Of a stretch of 58,252 nt of DNA, positions 44,466 to 56,600 are shown in pieces. The notes below the pieces were generated by a model, which saw only the letters and a program-made list of their open reading frames with translations, searched no databases and was not told where the DNA came from. This stretch comes from Psychrobacillus sp. BL-248-WT-3 (GTDB lineage Bacteria > Bacillota > Bacilli > Bacillales_A > Planococcaceae), in NCBI RefSeq assembly GCF_012843435.1, contig NZ_JABAFC010000022.1, forward strand, positions 1-58,252. Direction: 5' to 3'. The translations under genes and the position numbers were made by a program. Each line of letters opens with the position of its first letter. Position 1 is the first letter of the stretch.

Positions 44466-45581
44466 TTATCGTTCTTCGATTGGAACGTATTTTTGCATAC
44501 CAGGTCCAACGTATTCTGCACGTGGACGGATTAAGCGGTTGTCTGAATATTGCTCAAGAATATGAGCTACCCATCCAGATACACGAGAAACTGCAAAAAT
44601 AGGTGTAAATAAATCATGATCAATATTTAATGAATGATACACAGATGCTGAATAGAAATCTACATTTGGTGGTAAGTTCTTTTGACCAGTTACGATTTCT
44701 TCAATGCGTACAGACATATCATATAATTTTGACTCTCCGCGAAGAGCTGTTAGTTTTTTAGACATTTCACGTAAGTGTTTTGCACGAGGATCACCTTTTC
44801 TATAAACGCGGTGACCGAAGCCCATGATTTTCACTTTGTTGTCTAATTTATCTTGAACATAGCTATCTACGTTTTCAAGAGTATCAATTTCAGTTAACAT
44901 TTTCATTACTTGTTCGTTTGCTCCACCATGAAGTGGCCCTTTAAGAGCACCGATAGCTGAAACAACACCTGAGTAAATATCAGAAAGAGTTGCTACACAA
45001 ACACGTGCAGTGAATGTAGATGCATTTAATTCATGGTCTGCATGAAGTACTAATGCTTTGTTAAAAGCTTCTACTTCAATTTCTTCTGGCATCTCACCAG
45101 ATAGCATATATAAGAAGTTTGCAGCGTAGCCTAAATCAGATTTAGGAGCTACTGGCTCTAATCCTTTACGTACACGAGAAAATGCAGTTACTAAAGTAGA
45201 CATTTTAGCTTGTAACTGGATAGCTTTAAGGTAGTTTGCTTCCTCGGACATATCCTCTGCAGAATCATCATATAATGCTAGCATAGATACAGCTGTTCTA
45301 AGAGCAGTCATTGGATGAACTTTATCAATAGGATATGTTTTGAAATGATTTAAAACTTCTTGAGGTACTGCCATGTTATCAGCAAGTTGCTGTTTTAGCT
45401 CTGCTAGTTCTGAAGCATTTGGCAGACGTTTATGCCATAAAAGGTAAACTACCTCTTCAAAACTTGCATTGTTCGTTAAATCATCAATATCATAGCCGAC
45501 GTATGTAAGGGTGTCATCAATAATAGAGCTTATTGCTGACTGTGTCGCTACGATTCCTTCTAAACCACGAGTTGACGTCAT
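44466..45581 (-). CDS. citZ: Citrate synthase
   Basis: CitZ condenses acetyl-CoA and oxaloacetate to citrate. The 371-aa product is the short Gram-positive type II enzyme. It has GLKGPLHGGANEQVMKM-type sequence with the catalytic His, IMGFGHRVYRKGDPRAK with the second His, and PNVDFYSASVYHSL with the Asp. AAGGGGAG stands 7 nt before the start. It leads citZ-icd-mdh. A promoter with a cre-like site lies upstream, which fits CcpA repression known for citZ. Confidence 0.97.
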   Translation of the reverse strand: MTSTRGLEGIVATQSAISSIIDDTLTYVGYDIDDLTNNASFEEVVYLLWHKRLPNASELAELKQQLADNMAVPQEVLNHFKTYPIDKVHPMTALRTAVSMLALYDDSAEDMSEEANYLKAIQLQAKMSTLVTAFSRVRKGLEPVAPKSDLGYAANFLYMLSGEMPEEIEVEAFNKALVLHADHELNASTFTARVCVATLSDIYSGVVSAIGALKGPLHGGANEQVMKMLTEIDTLENVDSYVQDKLDNKVKIMGFGHRVYRKGDPRAKHLREMSKKLTALRGESKLYDMSVRIEEIVTGQKNLPPNVDFYSASVYHSLNIDHDLFTPIFAVSRVSGWVAHILEQYSDNRLIRPRAEYVGPGMQKYVPIEER

Positions 45582-45681
45582 TAGTAATCTCCCCTTCTAC
45601 AGAAAAACTGCATTATCTACTTGTCTCGTAAATAGAGTTTTACCTGTATTTAATATGTACCTTTAAATTGCTTACTCTCGT

Positions 45682-45724
45682 ATTATAATCAATTTTGGCT
45701 ATTTTGTGAATGAAAACGCTTAAA
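45682..45724 (-). promoter_or_regulatory. citZ promoter with cre-like site
   Basis: On the minus strand TTCACA (45710-45705), 17 bp, TATAAT (45687-45682). Directly upstream, TGAAAACGCTTAAA (45711-45724, plus strand) matches the cre consensus TGWAARCGYTWNCW with one mismatch. CcpA could block the promoter from there. Confidence 0.7.
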
Positions 45725-45772
45725 ATTATTAAAAAATAACTTTTCAATCAATTTATACTGAGAAAAGAATGG

Positions 45773-46747
45773 ATGAATATAGTTAGTTTTCAAATAAACA
45801 AGAAAGATATTATATCTTATTGGATGCCAATTGGAATCATTGGATTAATCCTTTTCATTGCTTACCCTTTAACGTTATCTATCCTGTGCGGTTATCTATT
45901 ATTTCCAACGTCTAATTTCTTTCACAAGAAACTCAGGCTGCCAATTATAGTGAGTGTACTATTAACAGAGGTAATTATATTAAGTAGCTTTTTACTTTTC
46001 GTATATTTTATCTTTCAATCATTAGTCACGCTTATACCTCTTCTACATGAGCATCTTTTATACTTACCCTTTGATGACTTGCAAAAGCATCCTATATTTC
46101 TAATGTTTGAAGACAAGTTCCAAGAGCTATTAAATACAATCTTAAATAATTTATTGGTGAATCTTACTCATCTGCCTACCTATGTTTTTGAAGTACTTCT
46201 TTTTAGCATTGGACTTTTTTTTTCGTTGTATGAGTCTACAAAGAATAGACTTTGGTTCCTGATCTATTTCCCAGTCAAAACAAGAGAATTCTTTCATAAA
46301 GTAGTCATGAAATCTTCGGAGGTAGTTAATAGCTTTTTGGGCGTGGAAGTGAAGTTATTGTTAATTACATTTATTTTACTTTCTATAGGCTTTAGCGTGC
46401 TTGGTCTACATAACCCGATAAAAAATGCTTTTTTAATTTCTTTAGTAGATAGCATACCTTTTCTTGGGACTGGCATAATTTTAATACCAATGAGTATTTA
46501 TTTCTTCCTGCTAGACGCGAAACTATTTGGCAGTATTATTTTATTGCTTTATATTTTTGTGCAGCTTACAAGACATATAGTAGATAATTTACTTTGGTCG
46601 GCTTCTATGCAGATTAAAGCTGTCCATGTATTCTTTTTAAGTGCTGCGGCAGTATTAATATTTGGCTTTGTTGGTATTCTATTCAGCCCATTCATCTATT
46701 TAATAGCTAACAAATGGGGAGGGTCTATGAAGACTTCATCACGATGA
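45773..46747 (+). CDS. AI-2E-family membrane protein (YtvI-like)
   Basis: A 324-aa integral membrane protein of the AI-2E/TqsA-like family. It has hydrophobic helices grouped at the N-terminus, a middle hydrophilic stretch (HEHLLYLPFDDLQKHP) and the family core FLGVEVKLLLITFILLSIGF, NAFLISLVDSIPFLGTGIILIP and a C-terminal helix pair. B. subtilis ytvI is next to fxsA (ytzA) and citZ. The substrate is unknown. The ribosome binding site is weak (AGAAAAGA). Its end overlaps the convergent fxsA gene by 23 bp. Confidence 0.85.
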   Translation: MNIVSFQINKKDIISYWMPIGIIGLILFIAYPLTLSILCGYLLFPTSNFFHKKLRLPIIVSVLLTEVIILSSFLLFVYFIFQSLVTLIPLLHEHLLYLPFDDLQKHPIFLMFEDKFQELLNTILNNLLVNLTHLPTYVFEVLLFSIGLFFSLYESTKNRLWFLIYFPVKTREFFHKVVMKSSEVVNSFLGVEVKLLLITFILLSIGFSVLGLHNPIKNAFLISLVDSIPFLGTGIILIPMSIYFFLLDAKLFGSIILLLYIFVQLTRHIVDNLLWSASMQIKAVHVFFLSAAAVLIFGFVGILFSPFIYLIANKWGGSMKTSSR

Positions 46748-47117
46748 CTTGACCATTTTTCATCTTTTTCTTAACCCATCTATAAAACAAAGGTTTGAAC
46801 AGCTTACGCGTTGGTGAGAACAACAATAAAAACCCAAGAATATCAGAGATAAATCCTGGTAGTATTACTAAAATAGCACCAATGAAAATACATATTCCAT
46901 TAATCGCTGATTCACCCGGTGCTTGGTAGTTTTTCACACTATCCGAAACCTCGCGGAAAGCTTTCATACCTTGACGCTTTGCTACAAGTCCACCAATTAT
47001 TCCAGTGGCCATGATTAGTAAAAGTGTATTGAAAGCTCCTAATGACTTGCCTGCTAAAAGTAAAATATATAACTCAACTGCAGGAACTACTACAAACAAA
47101 CCTATGATCCATTTCAT
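46725..47117 (-). CDS. fxsA: FxsA-family membrane protein
   Basis: A 130-aa membrane protein of the FxsA family (B. subtilis YtzA). The start KWIIGLFVVVPAVELYILLLAGK and ATGIIGGLVAKRQGMKAF are typical. The next helix is GICIFIGAILVILPGFISDILGFLLL, with the conserved LPGF..D pattern, and a basic tail follows. FxsA overproduction in E. coli blocks phage exclusion of T7. The native role is unclear. AAGGACGG precedes the start. It lies downstream of pyk and its 3' end overlaps ytvI. Confidence 0.9.
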   Translation of the reverse strand: MKWIIGLFVVVPAVELYILLLAGKSLGAFNTLLLIMATGIIGGLVAKRQGMKAFREVSDSVKNYQAPGESAINGICIFIGAILVILPGFISDILGFLLLFSPTRKLFKPLFYRWVKKKMKNGQVIVMKSS

Positions 47118-47148
47118 AAAGACACCGTCCTTCTATACTAAGTATAAA

Positions 47149-47179
47149 ACAAGTGCCTCACTTTATGTGAGGCACTTGT
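47149..47179. terminator. Terminator of pfkA-pyk
   Basis: A perfect 13-bp stem ACAAGTGCCTCAC/GTGAGGCACTTGT with a 5-nt loop is followed by TTTTATACTT on the minus strand. Confidence 0.92.
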
Positions 47180-47211
47180 CTTGAGAATATATAAATTCTT
47201 AGAATATCATA

Positions 47212-48972
47212 TTAAATAATGCTAGCTTGCCCGCTGTAGATTACACCACTTTCAGCATCTAACGTAAGCTCTTGACCATTTTCTATTAGTTTCGTTGCAT
47301 CTTGAACCCCAACTATTACAGGAATTCCAAAGCTTAAACCTACGACAGCAGCATGACTTGTTAAGCCACCTTCTTCTGTGATCAAGCCTTTGCAATTCTC
47401 AATAGCAGGAACCATATCTTTGTCAGAACCAATGGTCACGATAATACTATTACTTGTATCTTGACCTTCTAGTTCCTTTGCGTTATTAACAACGATTGCT
47501 TTACCAAAGGCAGTTTTCTTTCCGATACCTTGCCCCTTAGCCACCATGTCTCCAATAACATGAACTTTCATTAAGTTAGTAGTACCTGCTTGTCCAACTG
47601 GAACTCCTGCAGTAATTACCACTAAATCTCCGTGTGTCACATAATGCTGTAAAATACTTTCCTCCACAGCAATTTCTAGTACCTCATCCGTGGAATGTGC
47701 TTTCTTTCCAACTATCGGATACACTCCCCATACTAATGTAAGCAATCTAGATGGTTTTACAGTAGATGTCACAGCAATAATAGGCACACCAGGTCTAAAT
47801 TTAGAAATCATTTTAGCTGTATGTCCACTTTCTGTCGGAGCAATAACCGCCTTAACCTTTAAGTTAATGGCAGTATGAGCAACCGCTTGCCCTATTGCAT
47901 CTGTCAGATTAACTTCTCTTGCCTTGCTTAGTTTGTTAACAATAGCACGATAATCAATTGCATTTTCGGTACGTTTTGCGATTTTATCCATCGTCTGAAC
48001 TGCTTCAAGTGGATATAGCCCTGCAGCTGTCTCACCAGAAAGCATAATAGCATCTGTACCATCAAAGATTGCGTTTGCCACGTCACTTGCCTCTGCACGT
48101 GTAGGACGAGGATTTCTTTGCATGGAGTCTAACATTTGTGTTGCAGTAATAACCGGCTTACCTGCTTCGTTACATTTTTGAATAAGTGATTTTTGTACTA
48201 ATGGAACTTCCTCAGCAGGAATCTCTACTCCAAGGTCTCCCCTTGCAACCATTAAGCCATCAGAAACTTGAAGGATTTCATCAATATTATCGACACCCTC
48301 TTGGTTTTCAATTTTAGGTATGATTTGAATATGAGATCCATTATTATTTTCTAAAAGCTCACGGATTTCCTGTACATCTTTAGCTCTACGAACGAAAGAA
48401 GCAGCGACGAAATCTACATCCTGTTCAATACCAAAGAGAATATCTTTTGCATCTTTTTCTGTAATACCTGGTAATTGCACAGAAACTCCTGGAACGTTAA
48501 CGCCCTTATTGTTCTTTAAAGTTCCAGCATTTTGTACATACGTATGAATAATTCCATTTTCTAAATCTATTCCCTTCACGATAAGCTCAATTAGCCCATC
48601 ATCAAGTAATATAATAGATCCTTCCTGTACATCCTCTATTAACTTTTCATAGGAAATAGAGAAACGCTCATTATTGCCCAGCACTTCTGTCATAGAGATA
48701 TCAATGGATTGCCCAGATGCAAGCTCAATCGCATCATTTTCCATCTTATGTGTACGAATCTCAGGACCTTTTGTATCCAGTAAGATTCCAACGATTTTGT
48801 CTAATCTTTTAGCTACTTTTTTAATACGTTCGATTCTTCCAGCATGTTCTTCATGGCTACCATGAGAAAAGTTTAAGCGAGCAACATTCATGCCAGCTTC
48901 TATTAGCTTTTCTAATGTTTCCTCTGATTCACTTGCTGGTCCAATTGTACAAACTATTTTAGTTTTTCTCAT
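47212..48972 (-). CDS. pyk: Pyruvate kinase with C-terminal PEP-utiliser domain
   Basis: Pyk makes pyruvate and ATP from phosphoenolpyruvate. The 586-aa product has the TIM barrel ([77 protein letters not shown]) and the allosteric C domain. The extra C-terminal domain (about 480-586, [25 protein letters not shown]) resembles the PEP-synthase phosphohistidine domain, as in other Bacillus enzymes. It follows pfkA by 37 nt. Confidence 0.97.
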   Translation of the reverse strand: MRKTKIVCTIGPASESEETLEKLIEAGMNVARLNFSHGSHEEHAGRIERIKKVAKRLDKIVGILLDTKGPEIRTHKMENDAIELASGQSIDISMTEVLGNNERFSISYEKLIEDVQEGSIILLDDGLIELIVKGIDLENGIIHTYVQNAGTLKNNKGVNVPGVSVQLPGITEKDAKDILFGIEQDVDFVAASFVRRAKDVQEIRELLENNNGSHIQIIPKIENQEGVDNIDEILQVSDGLMVARGDLGVEIPAEEVPLVQKSLIQKCNEAGKPVITATQMLDSMQRNPRPTRAEASDVANAIFDGTDAIMLSGETAAGLYPLEAVQTMDKIAKRTENAIDYRAIVNKLSKAREVNLTDAIGQAVAHTAINLKVKAVIAPTESGHTAKMISKFRPGVPIIAVTSTVKPSRLLTLVWGVYPIVGKKAHSTDEVLEIAVEESILQHYVTHGDLVVITAGVPVGQAGTTNLMKVHVIGDMVAKGQGIGKKTAFGKAIVVNNAKELEGQDTSNSIIVTIGSDKDMVPAIENCKGLITEEGGLTSHAAVVGLSFGIPVIVGVQDATKLIENGQELTLDAESGVIYSGQASII

Positions 48973-49009
48973 ACATCTAATCCTTCCTATTGCTGTAATT
49001 TATGTAATC

Positions 49010-50999
<1,990 letters not shown>

Positions 51000-51006
<7 letters not shown>

Positions 51007-51869
51007 ACGACTACCTCCTTTTGGACATGTAAGTTAACTAGATTCGCTACCGTGTCTCTCATTTCTTGTCGGTGTACAACTGCATCCAGCTGTCCATGCT
51101 CCATTAAAAATTCAGCTGTTTGAAAATCGTCTGGCAGCTTCTCACGAACGGTTTGTTCAATGACTCGTCTTCCAGCAAATCCGATAAGTGCACGTGGTTC
51201 TGCTAGATTAATATCTCCGACTGAGGCAAAGCTTGCGGAGACTCCTCCAGTAGTTGGGTGAGTTAAAATAGAAATATATAATAAACCATGATCGCTATGT
51301 CTTCTTAAAGCAACAGATGTCTTTGCCATCTGCATTAAAGACAATACGCCTTCTTGCATTCTTGCTCCACCGCTCGCTGTATAAATGATAAAAGGAACTT
51401 TCAGCTCCGTTGCTTTTTCAATTGCTCTCGTAATTTTTTCGCCGACTACTGATCCCATAGATCCCATACGGAAATGGGAGTCCATTACTGCCACTACAAC
51501 CGTATGTTCCTTCAGTTTCCCAATGCCAGTTAAAACCGCCTCATTCAAGCCTGTTTTGTTAGAATCTGATTTAACCTTTTCCGTGTAGCTAGGAAAATTT
51601 AATGGATTTACTGTTTCTAAATGATCATCCATTGAAACAAAGGTGTCTTCATCTAGAAAAATATCAATACGTTCTTGAGCTGTCATTTTCATATGATGTT
51701 CACAGGAAGGACAAACCTTTAAGTTTTTCATAAGATCCTTGGTGAAAACATTCTTCCTACACTCCGGACATTTAACCATAATTCCTTCAGGAACATCATG
51801 TGCTTTCTCCGATGGTATAGTCGCATATTTTCTTTTTTGGTTCTTTCTAAATATATCTCGAATGCTCAT
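51000..51869 (-). CDS. accD: Acetyl-CoA carboxylase carboxyltransferase beta subunit
   Basis: AccD is the partner of AccA in the carboxyltransferase. The 289-aa product has an N-terminal zinc ribbon with CPEC and CPSC pairs (about 34-56), the linker [15 protein letters not shown], and the crotonase-like core [23 protein letters not shown] and [20 protein letters not shown]. It begins directly after the gntR stop, so the regulator and accDA form one unit. The malic enzyme gene found upstream of accD in B. subtilis is absent here. Confidence 0.97.
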
Positions 51870-52514
51870 TTAAACATCTCCCCTGTTTAGTAACAATAGC
51901 CAATCCTCAAAAAAAGAAATTCCTTTTTTCTCATCTCCTAGCTTTATACATTCTAGCAATTGAGTCCAAATTCCTTTCTCTTCTAAAGTCATGTAGCTAC
52001 GATAAGGCTCTTCACCATATTGCTTCAATAAAAACCAAATTTTCAAGCCAAGGCGATTGTCCGATAAGATTAGGATTTCTCTAATAATGTCTTCTCTTTG
52101 CACTTCTTCCAACTGCAATTTTTCTATAAAAGCATCCCAAATTAAAAGTTTATGTAGCTTTTCGGAAAGACATACCTTTCTAATAGCATCTTTTTCAAGT
52201 GCCTCTCTTGTGATATGGACATCTTCCTTTGGCTTAGCCTCCTGCAGAATAAAGGTCGATAGCACTTCTACCAGTTTATGTTTTCGATAATCTGAAAGAA
52301 AAGTTCCTTCTCCCCTTCTAGTCTCTATTAAGCCTAGTAATTCCATGCTTCGAAGTGCTTCTCTTACGGAAGATCTTCCAACTTGTAGTCGTTCTGCAAG
52401 CTCTCTTTCCGAAGGTAATTTTCCACCAATAGGTACTTTTTCATCATGAATAAGCTGTCTCAGTTGTTTTACAATTTCCAGAAACATTTTTCTTGAGGCC
52501 TTATCTGAATTCAA
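51870..52514 (-). CDS. GntR/FadR-family transcriptional regulator
   Basis: A 214-aa regulator with an N-terminal winged helix of the GntR type (LRQLIHDEKVPIGGKLPSERELAERL, then VGRSSVREALRSMELLGLIETRRGEGTFL, about 18-72). A helical C-terminal domain, probably ligand-binding, is FadR/FCD-like. The start is probably TTG 52514 behind GGAAGAGTG. ATG at 52487 is possible. A perfect palindrome AAGTGGTCAGACCACTT lies 27 bp upstream. The gene abuts accD, so it likely controls itself and accDA. The effector (an acyl-CoA or a malonate-type acid) is a guess. Confidence 0.88.
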   Translation of the reverse strand: MNSDKASRKMFLEIVKQLRQLIHDEKVPIGGKLPSERELAERLQVGRSSVREALRSMELLGLIETRRGEGTFLSDYRKHKLVEVLSTFILQEAKPKEDVHITREALEKDAIRKVCLSEKLHKLLIWDAFIEKLQLEEVQREDIIREILILSDNRLGLKIWFLLKQYGEEPYRSYMTLEEKGIWTQLLECIKLGDEKKGISFFEDWLLLLNRGDV

Positions 52515-52540
52515 ACTACATCACTCTTCCATAAATTACA

Positions 52541-52557
52541 AAGTGGTCAGACCACTT
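52541..52557. promoter_or_regulatory. Palindromic operator upstream of gntR-accDA
   Basis: AAGTGGTC-A-GACCACTT is a perfect 17-bp inverted repeat of the TGGTC.GACCA type bound by FadR-subfamily GntR regulators. The rest of the 373-bp gap up to 52887 contains no gene or clear element that I can support. Confidence 0.82.
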
Positions 52558-52887
52558 ATAAATAATAGGATACATAAAATCTTCCATTACGTAAAGAAAA
52601 AACATTAATTACTTTATTTATCAAAGATTATTTGAGTGCAGAAACAAATGTTGTGGCAACTAATTCACCAAACGTCGGCAAAAATAAAAGTATCTCATTG
52701 ATTAACAGATATGGTGACACGTATACCCTACGTCTGTTTAAAATCAGCTCACGTCAACTGGATATTTATGTTAAAATTAAATCGAGTTTGTGAAGTAGAA
52801 ATTGAGTAATTGAGCGTTTTTTCTTTTAAGGAAAAGTTCTTTATAGGTATGAAAAAGAGTGAGATTCATTGAAGGGGGAATATATAT

Positions 52888-53292
52888 ATGAAACTTAGTC
52901 AAATTATATCTTTTACAATCAGTGTATTCTTTTCAATAGTTTTACTTATTTTGTGTTTTTTGAGGAAACTATTATTGACTACCTATACACCAGTCACTTA
53001 TAGCATGGAAGAGTTGAAATCATTCATTTTTTTAGCAGCATTAACAACTTTTTTTTTCGTATTAACCCTGATATTTGCGTCAAAAATACAATTGATAGTA
53101 ATGACGGTTATTTACTGGATTTTATTTGTTCCTAATTTCATAGCATATATTAAAAGAAATATTAATTTCCCAGATTATGAAATGCTTAAATTCCTGGATG
53201 AAACGATGTTAGTAATATATTTATTTCCTTGTATTTTAGGAATTATTTTATTAGTAATCAATAAATCAGATAAAAAAATGGCTATCCGATAA
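52888..53292 (+). CDS. Four-helix membrane protein, hypothetical
   Basis: A 134-aa protein with four hydrophobic helices (about 7-25, 45-67, 70-90, 109-126) and a basic tail. GAAGGGGGA precedes the ATG by about 9 nt. I do not recognise a family. It is followed 35 nt later by a second small membrane protein, and the two may be one transcript. The location next to the gntR promoter region is variable compared with B. subtilis. Confidence 0.65.
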   Translation: MKLSQIISFTISVFFSIVLLILCFLRKLLLTTYTPVTYSMEELKSFIFLAALTTFFFVLTLIFASKIQLIVMTVIYWILFVPNFIAYIKRNINFPDYEMLKFLDETMLVIYLFPCILGIILLVINKSDKKMAIR

Positions 53293-53327
53293 GAATATTC
53301 TAGTTAATCAGGAAGGGTGCAAGGACA

Positions 53328-53504
53328 ATGAATAGATTTGTATTACCACACATGTATTTGTTTTTTGGAATCATATTATTTATTTTGGCGCAGTTCACCG
53401 TTCCAGCAGGAAGCTTTTATTGGCTTACATTTTTCCTTTCAATAATATGCATTGTTATTGGGTTGATATGGAATGTCATTTTGTTATTTAAAAAGAGAAG
53501 TTAA
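53328..53504 (+). CDS. 58-aa two-helix membrane protein
   Basis: A short reading frame starting NRFVLPHMYLFFGIILFIL. It has two hydrophobic helices (about 9-22 and 31-53), a central QFTVPAGSFYWL loop and the basic end FKKRS. The sequence GGAAGGGTGCAAGG precedes ATG 53328. Its layout suggests a real small membrane protein, but no homologue is known to me. Confidence 0.55.
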   Translation: MNRFVLPHMYLFFGIILFILAQFTVPAGSFYWLTFFLSIICIVIGLIWNVILLFKKRS

Positions 53505-53574
53505 TCGAATAGCATAAGTACCGGACGCGTGTGACACTTTTCCCTTTAACAATAGCCTTATGAACAACAAAAAA

Positions 53575-53616
53575 ATAAGCCATCACCGTCGCTATGCGCA
53601 CGTGGTGATGGCTTAT
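53575..53616 (-). terminator. dnaE terminator made from a repeat A core
   Basis: A perfect 13-bp stem ATAAGCCATCACC/GGTGATGGCTTAT with a 16-nt loop is followed by a T-run on the minus strand. The stem, loop and the TCTCAC next to it match the core hairpin of repeat A (copy 2). It lies 50 nt past the dnaE stop. Confidence 0.82.
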
Positions 53617-53665
53617 CTTTCTCACACTAGGTAACCATATCCAAAATCTTTGAACATATTAGTAA

Positions 53666-56600
53666 TCAACAGGTAGAGATATTCTTCGCAATTATTTGTA
53701 CTCTACCATTTCTAGTCTCTTTCTTACCTTCTATAAAAAGAATAGCTTGTTCTTTTAGAAGGGTATTAAATTTAGCAAAATCATCCGGAAATAAAGTAAT
53801 AGAAACTGTCCCGGTATCATCTTGGACGGTGACAAAAGCCATTGCTTCTCCTTTTTTTGTCCGAATCCTTCTAATATCCTCCACCATTCCAATAACCTTC
53901 ACATAAGAATCCTTCGAAGACTGTTGAATATCCCAAATATGCTGGATGTTATTATCCATCTTTTTCTTAGAGACTGTTGGATGCTCTGAAAAATATTGAC
54001 CAAGCACTTCTTTTTCAAATTCTAACTTTGACATGATTGGTAACGGATCCATTTTAATATATTTTGATTTTCCGAAAGGAGAAGAGTCTCCTTCAAATAA
54101 ATCCGTTTCCTCTGTAGGACTGACAAGCTCCGCATATTTTACGGCAGCATCTATAGTTGCTAATAACGTAGAACGTTCCACTCCAAATTCATCCAAAGCT
54201 CCAGCCTTTACAAGTGGCTCGATATTTTTCCTAGTAAAGAAAACAGCAGACAAATCAGAAGCCATGTCAAAAATATCTTCCCATTTCGCTGGCCGTTTAT
54301 GCCTTTGCTGTAGAAGCTTTTGCGTGAATGGATACGAGATCCCCTTTATCGCCTGAAGGCCAAAGCGAATTCCATTGTTCTCTACACTAAAGGATGACTG
54401 GCTTTTAAAAATAGAAGGAGGTAACACAGCTATACCTCTTTGTTTCATCTCGATTACAAGCTGATTAATCTTTTCCTGATTCCCTATCGCAGTACTTAAG
54501 AGAGCACCGTAAAATTCTAATGGATAGTGAGCCTTTAAATAAGCCATTTGATAAGAAATAACGCTATATGCAACCGCATGGCTTTTCGGGAACCCGTAAT
54601 CTGCAAAACGTACGATTAAATCATAAACAGAAGTGGCTGCCTGGTCCTCATGACCGAGCTGTTTGGCTTTTTGGACGAAGTGATGACGTTCCTTTTCCAA
54701 AACTTCTCTATTTTTTTTACTAACGGCTCTTCTAAGCAAGTCAGCCTCGCCAAATGTAAAGCCAGCCATTTTGGAGGCAATTTGCATGATCTGTTCCTGA
54801 TACACAATAATTCCATATGTTTCTCTTAATATCGGCTCTAAAACTGGGTGCTCGTAAGTAATAGGTGCCTGTCCAAGCTTACGTTTTGCATATAGAGGGA
54901 TGCTATCCATCGGGCCTGGTCTGTAAAGTGCATTAACTGCTACAATGTCTTCAAATCTAGTCGGTCTAATTTGCTTTAATGCATTGCGCATACCAGCTGA
55001 TTCTAACTGGAATACTCCCGTTGTATCGCCTTTTTGAAGAAGGCTAAACGTCTGTTCGTCATTTAATGGTATATCCTTTAAAGAAATAGAAGACTTCTTA
55101 CCATGAATCGATTTAAGAATTCGCTCAATTATTGTTAAATTTCGCAATCCTAAAAAGTCCATCTTTAATAAGCCTTTTTCCTCCACTTCCTTCATTGGCC
55201 ATTGCGTTAAATAAATCTCATCATGCCCCTTTTGAATTGGGACAGTATTTACTAAAGGTTGTGGGGATAACACTATTCCTGCGGCATGGGTAGATGCATT
55301 TCTTGGTAGTCCCTCTAATTTTAGAGCCACTTCAAACCACTTTTTACGCATATCTTCTGTTTGAATAAATTCTCTTAGTTTAGGTGACTGGTCGTAAGCC
55401 TCCTTTAAAGTAATTCCTAGTTTGGAAGGTATAAACGAGGAAATGGCGTTCATGGTGCTAGCCTCAAATCCAAATACTCTTGCTACTTCACGGGCAGCTG
55501 CTTTCGCTGACAAGGTACCAAATGTAATAATTTGAGAAACATGATTTTGTCCATACTTTTCCGCTACATAGCGAACTACTTCCATTCTTTTTGAGTCAGC
55601 AAAGTCAATATCTATATCGGGCATCGTGATACGTTCAGGGTTTAAGAATCGTTCAAATAGGAGTCCATATTGGAGAGGATCTACATCTGTAATATATAAA
55701 GTATAAGCTACAAGGGAGCTGGCAGAGGAACCCCTTCCCGGTCCTGTTAAAATATTGGAACGCTTTGCATACTTCATGAAATCCTGGACGATTAAGAAGT
55801 AATCTTCATATTGCATCTGACTTATAACGTCTATTTCATATTGCAAACGGTCTAAATAAGCTTGGGTATAAAGTGGAACTCGCTCTTTTAGTCCTTCCTT
55901 GCAAAGAGATACTAAATAATCCTTGGCATTCCCATCTACTGGCAAAGGATATTTCGGCATTATATGCTTTTTCTTATCGAATACAACCATACAACGCTCT
56001 AACATTGTTTTTGTATTAGAGATCCAGTCTGGGACATCTGCAAACCATTCATTCCATTCCTCGTAAGAAAGTACGTGAGCGTCTGGCTTTGGTTTTTTTC
56101 TTTGAAAATCTGTCATCTTTACGGACTGGTCCATTGCATGCAGCACTTCAAAAGCAAACGCATCCTCTTTATCTACATACCGACACTCGTGATAAACAGT
56201 AAGCGAAATGTCTAGTTCTTCAGCTGTTTCTCTAACTAAATTCTCTTCCTCCGTCGGTTTTCCGCTAGGACGCTCTATCCCAATGAATAAGCAACTCGGT
56301 TTAAATATGGCCATTAGTTCTATCAGATTATCTTTTGAGAGCAAGGAATCCGCTTTATACACAGCTATTAATCCTTCTCTGTATGCACTCAGCCATTTCT
56401 TTGGTAGTAAATCTAGCTCTCTCGTTTCCATTGCACTTGAAATTTTTAAGATGTTTTCATAGCCTTTATTATTCTCCGCATAAACTACTAAAGACACCGG
56501 GCCATTGTCTAGCTGCACCTTGATGGTTAGCCCAATGACCGGCTGTATGTCATTTTTAATAAGCGTATGCCAAAAAGGCAACACACCATACAACATACTG

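Noticed and set aside
53641-53700. Frameshift causing the short dnaE C-terminus
   Set aside because: I read past the stop in the other frames and found no continuation of DnaE sequence before the terminator.
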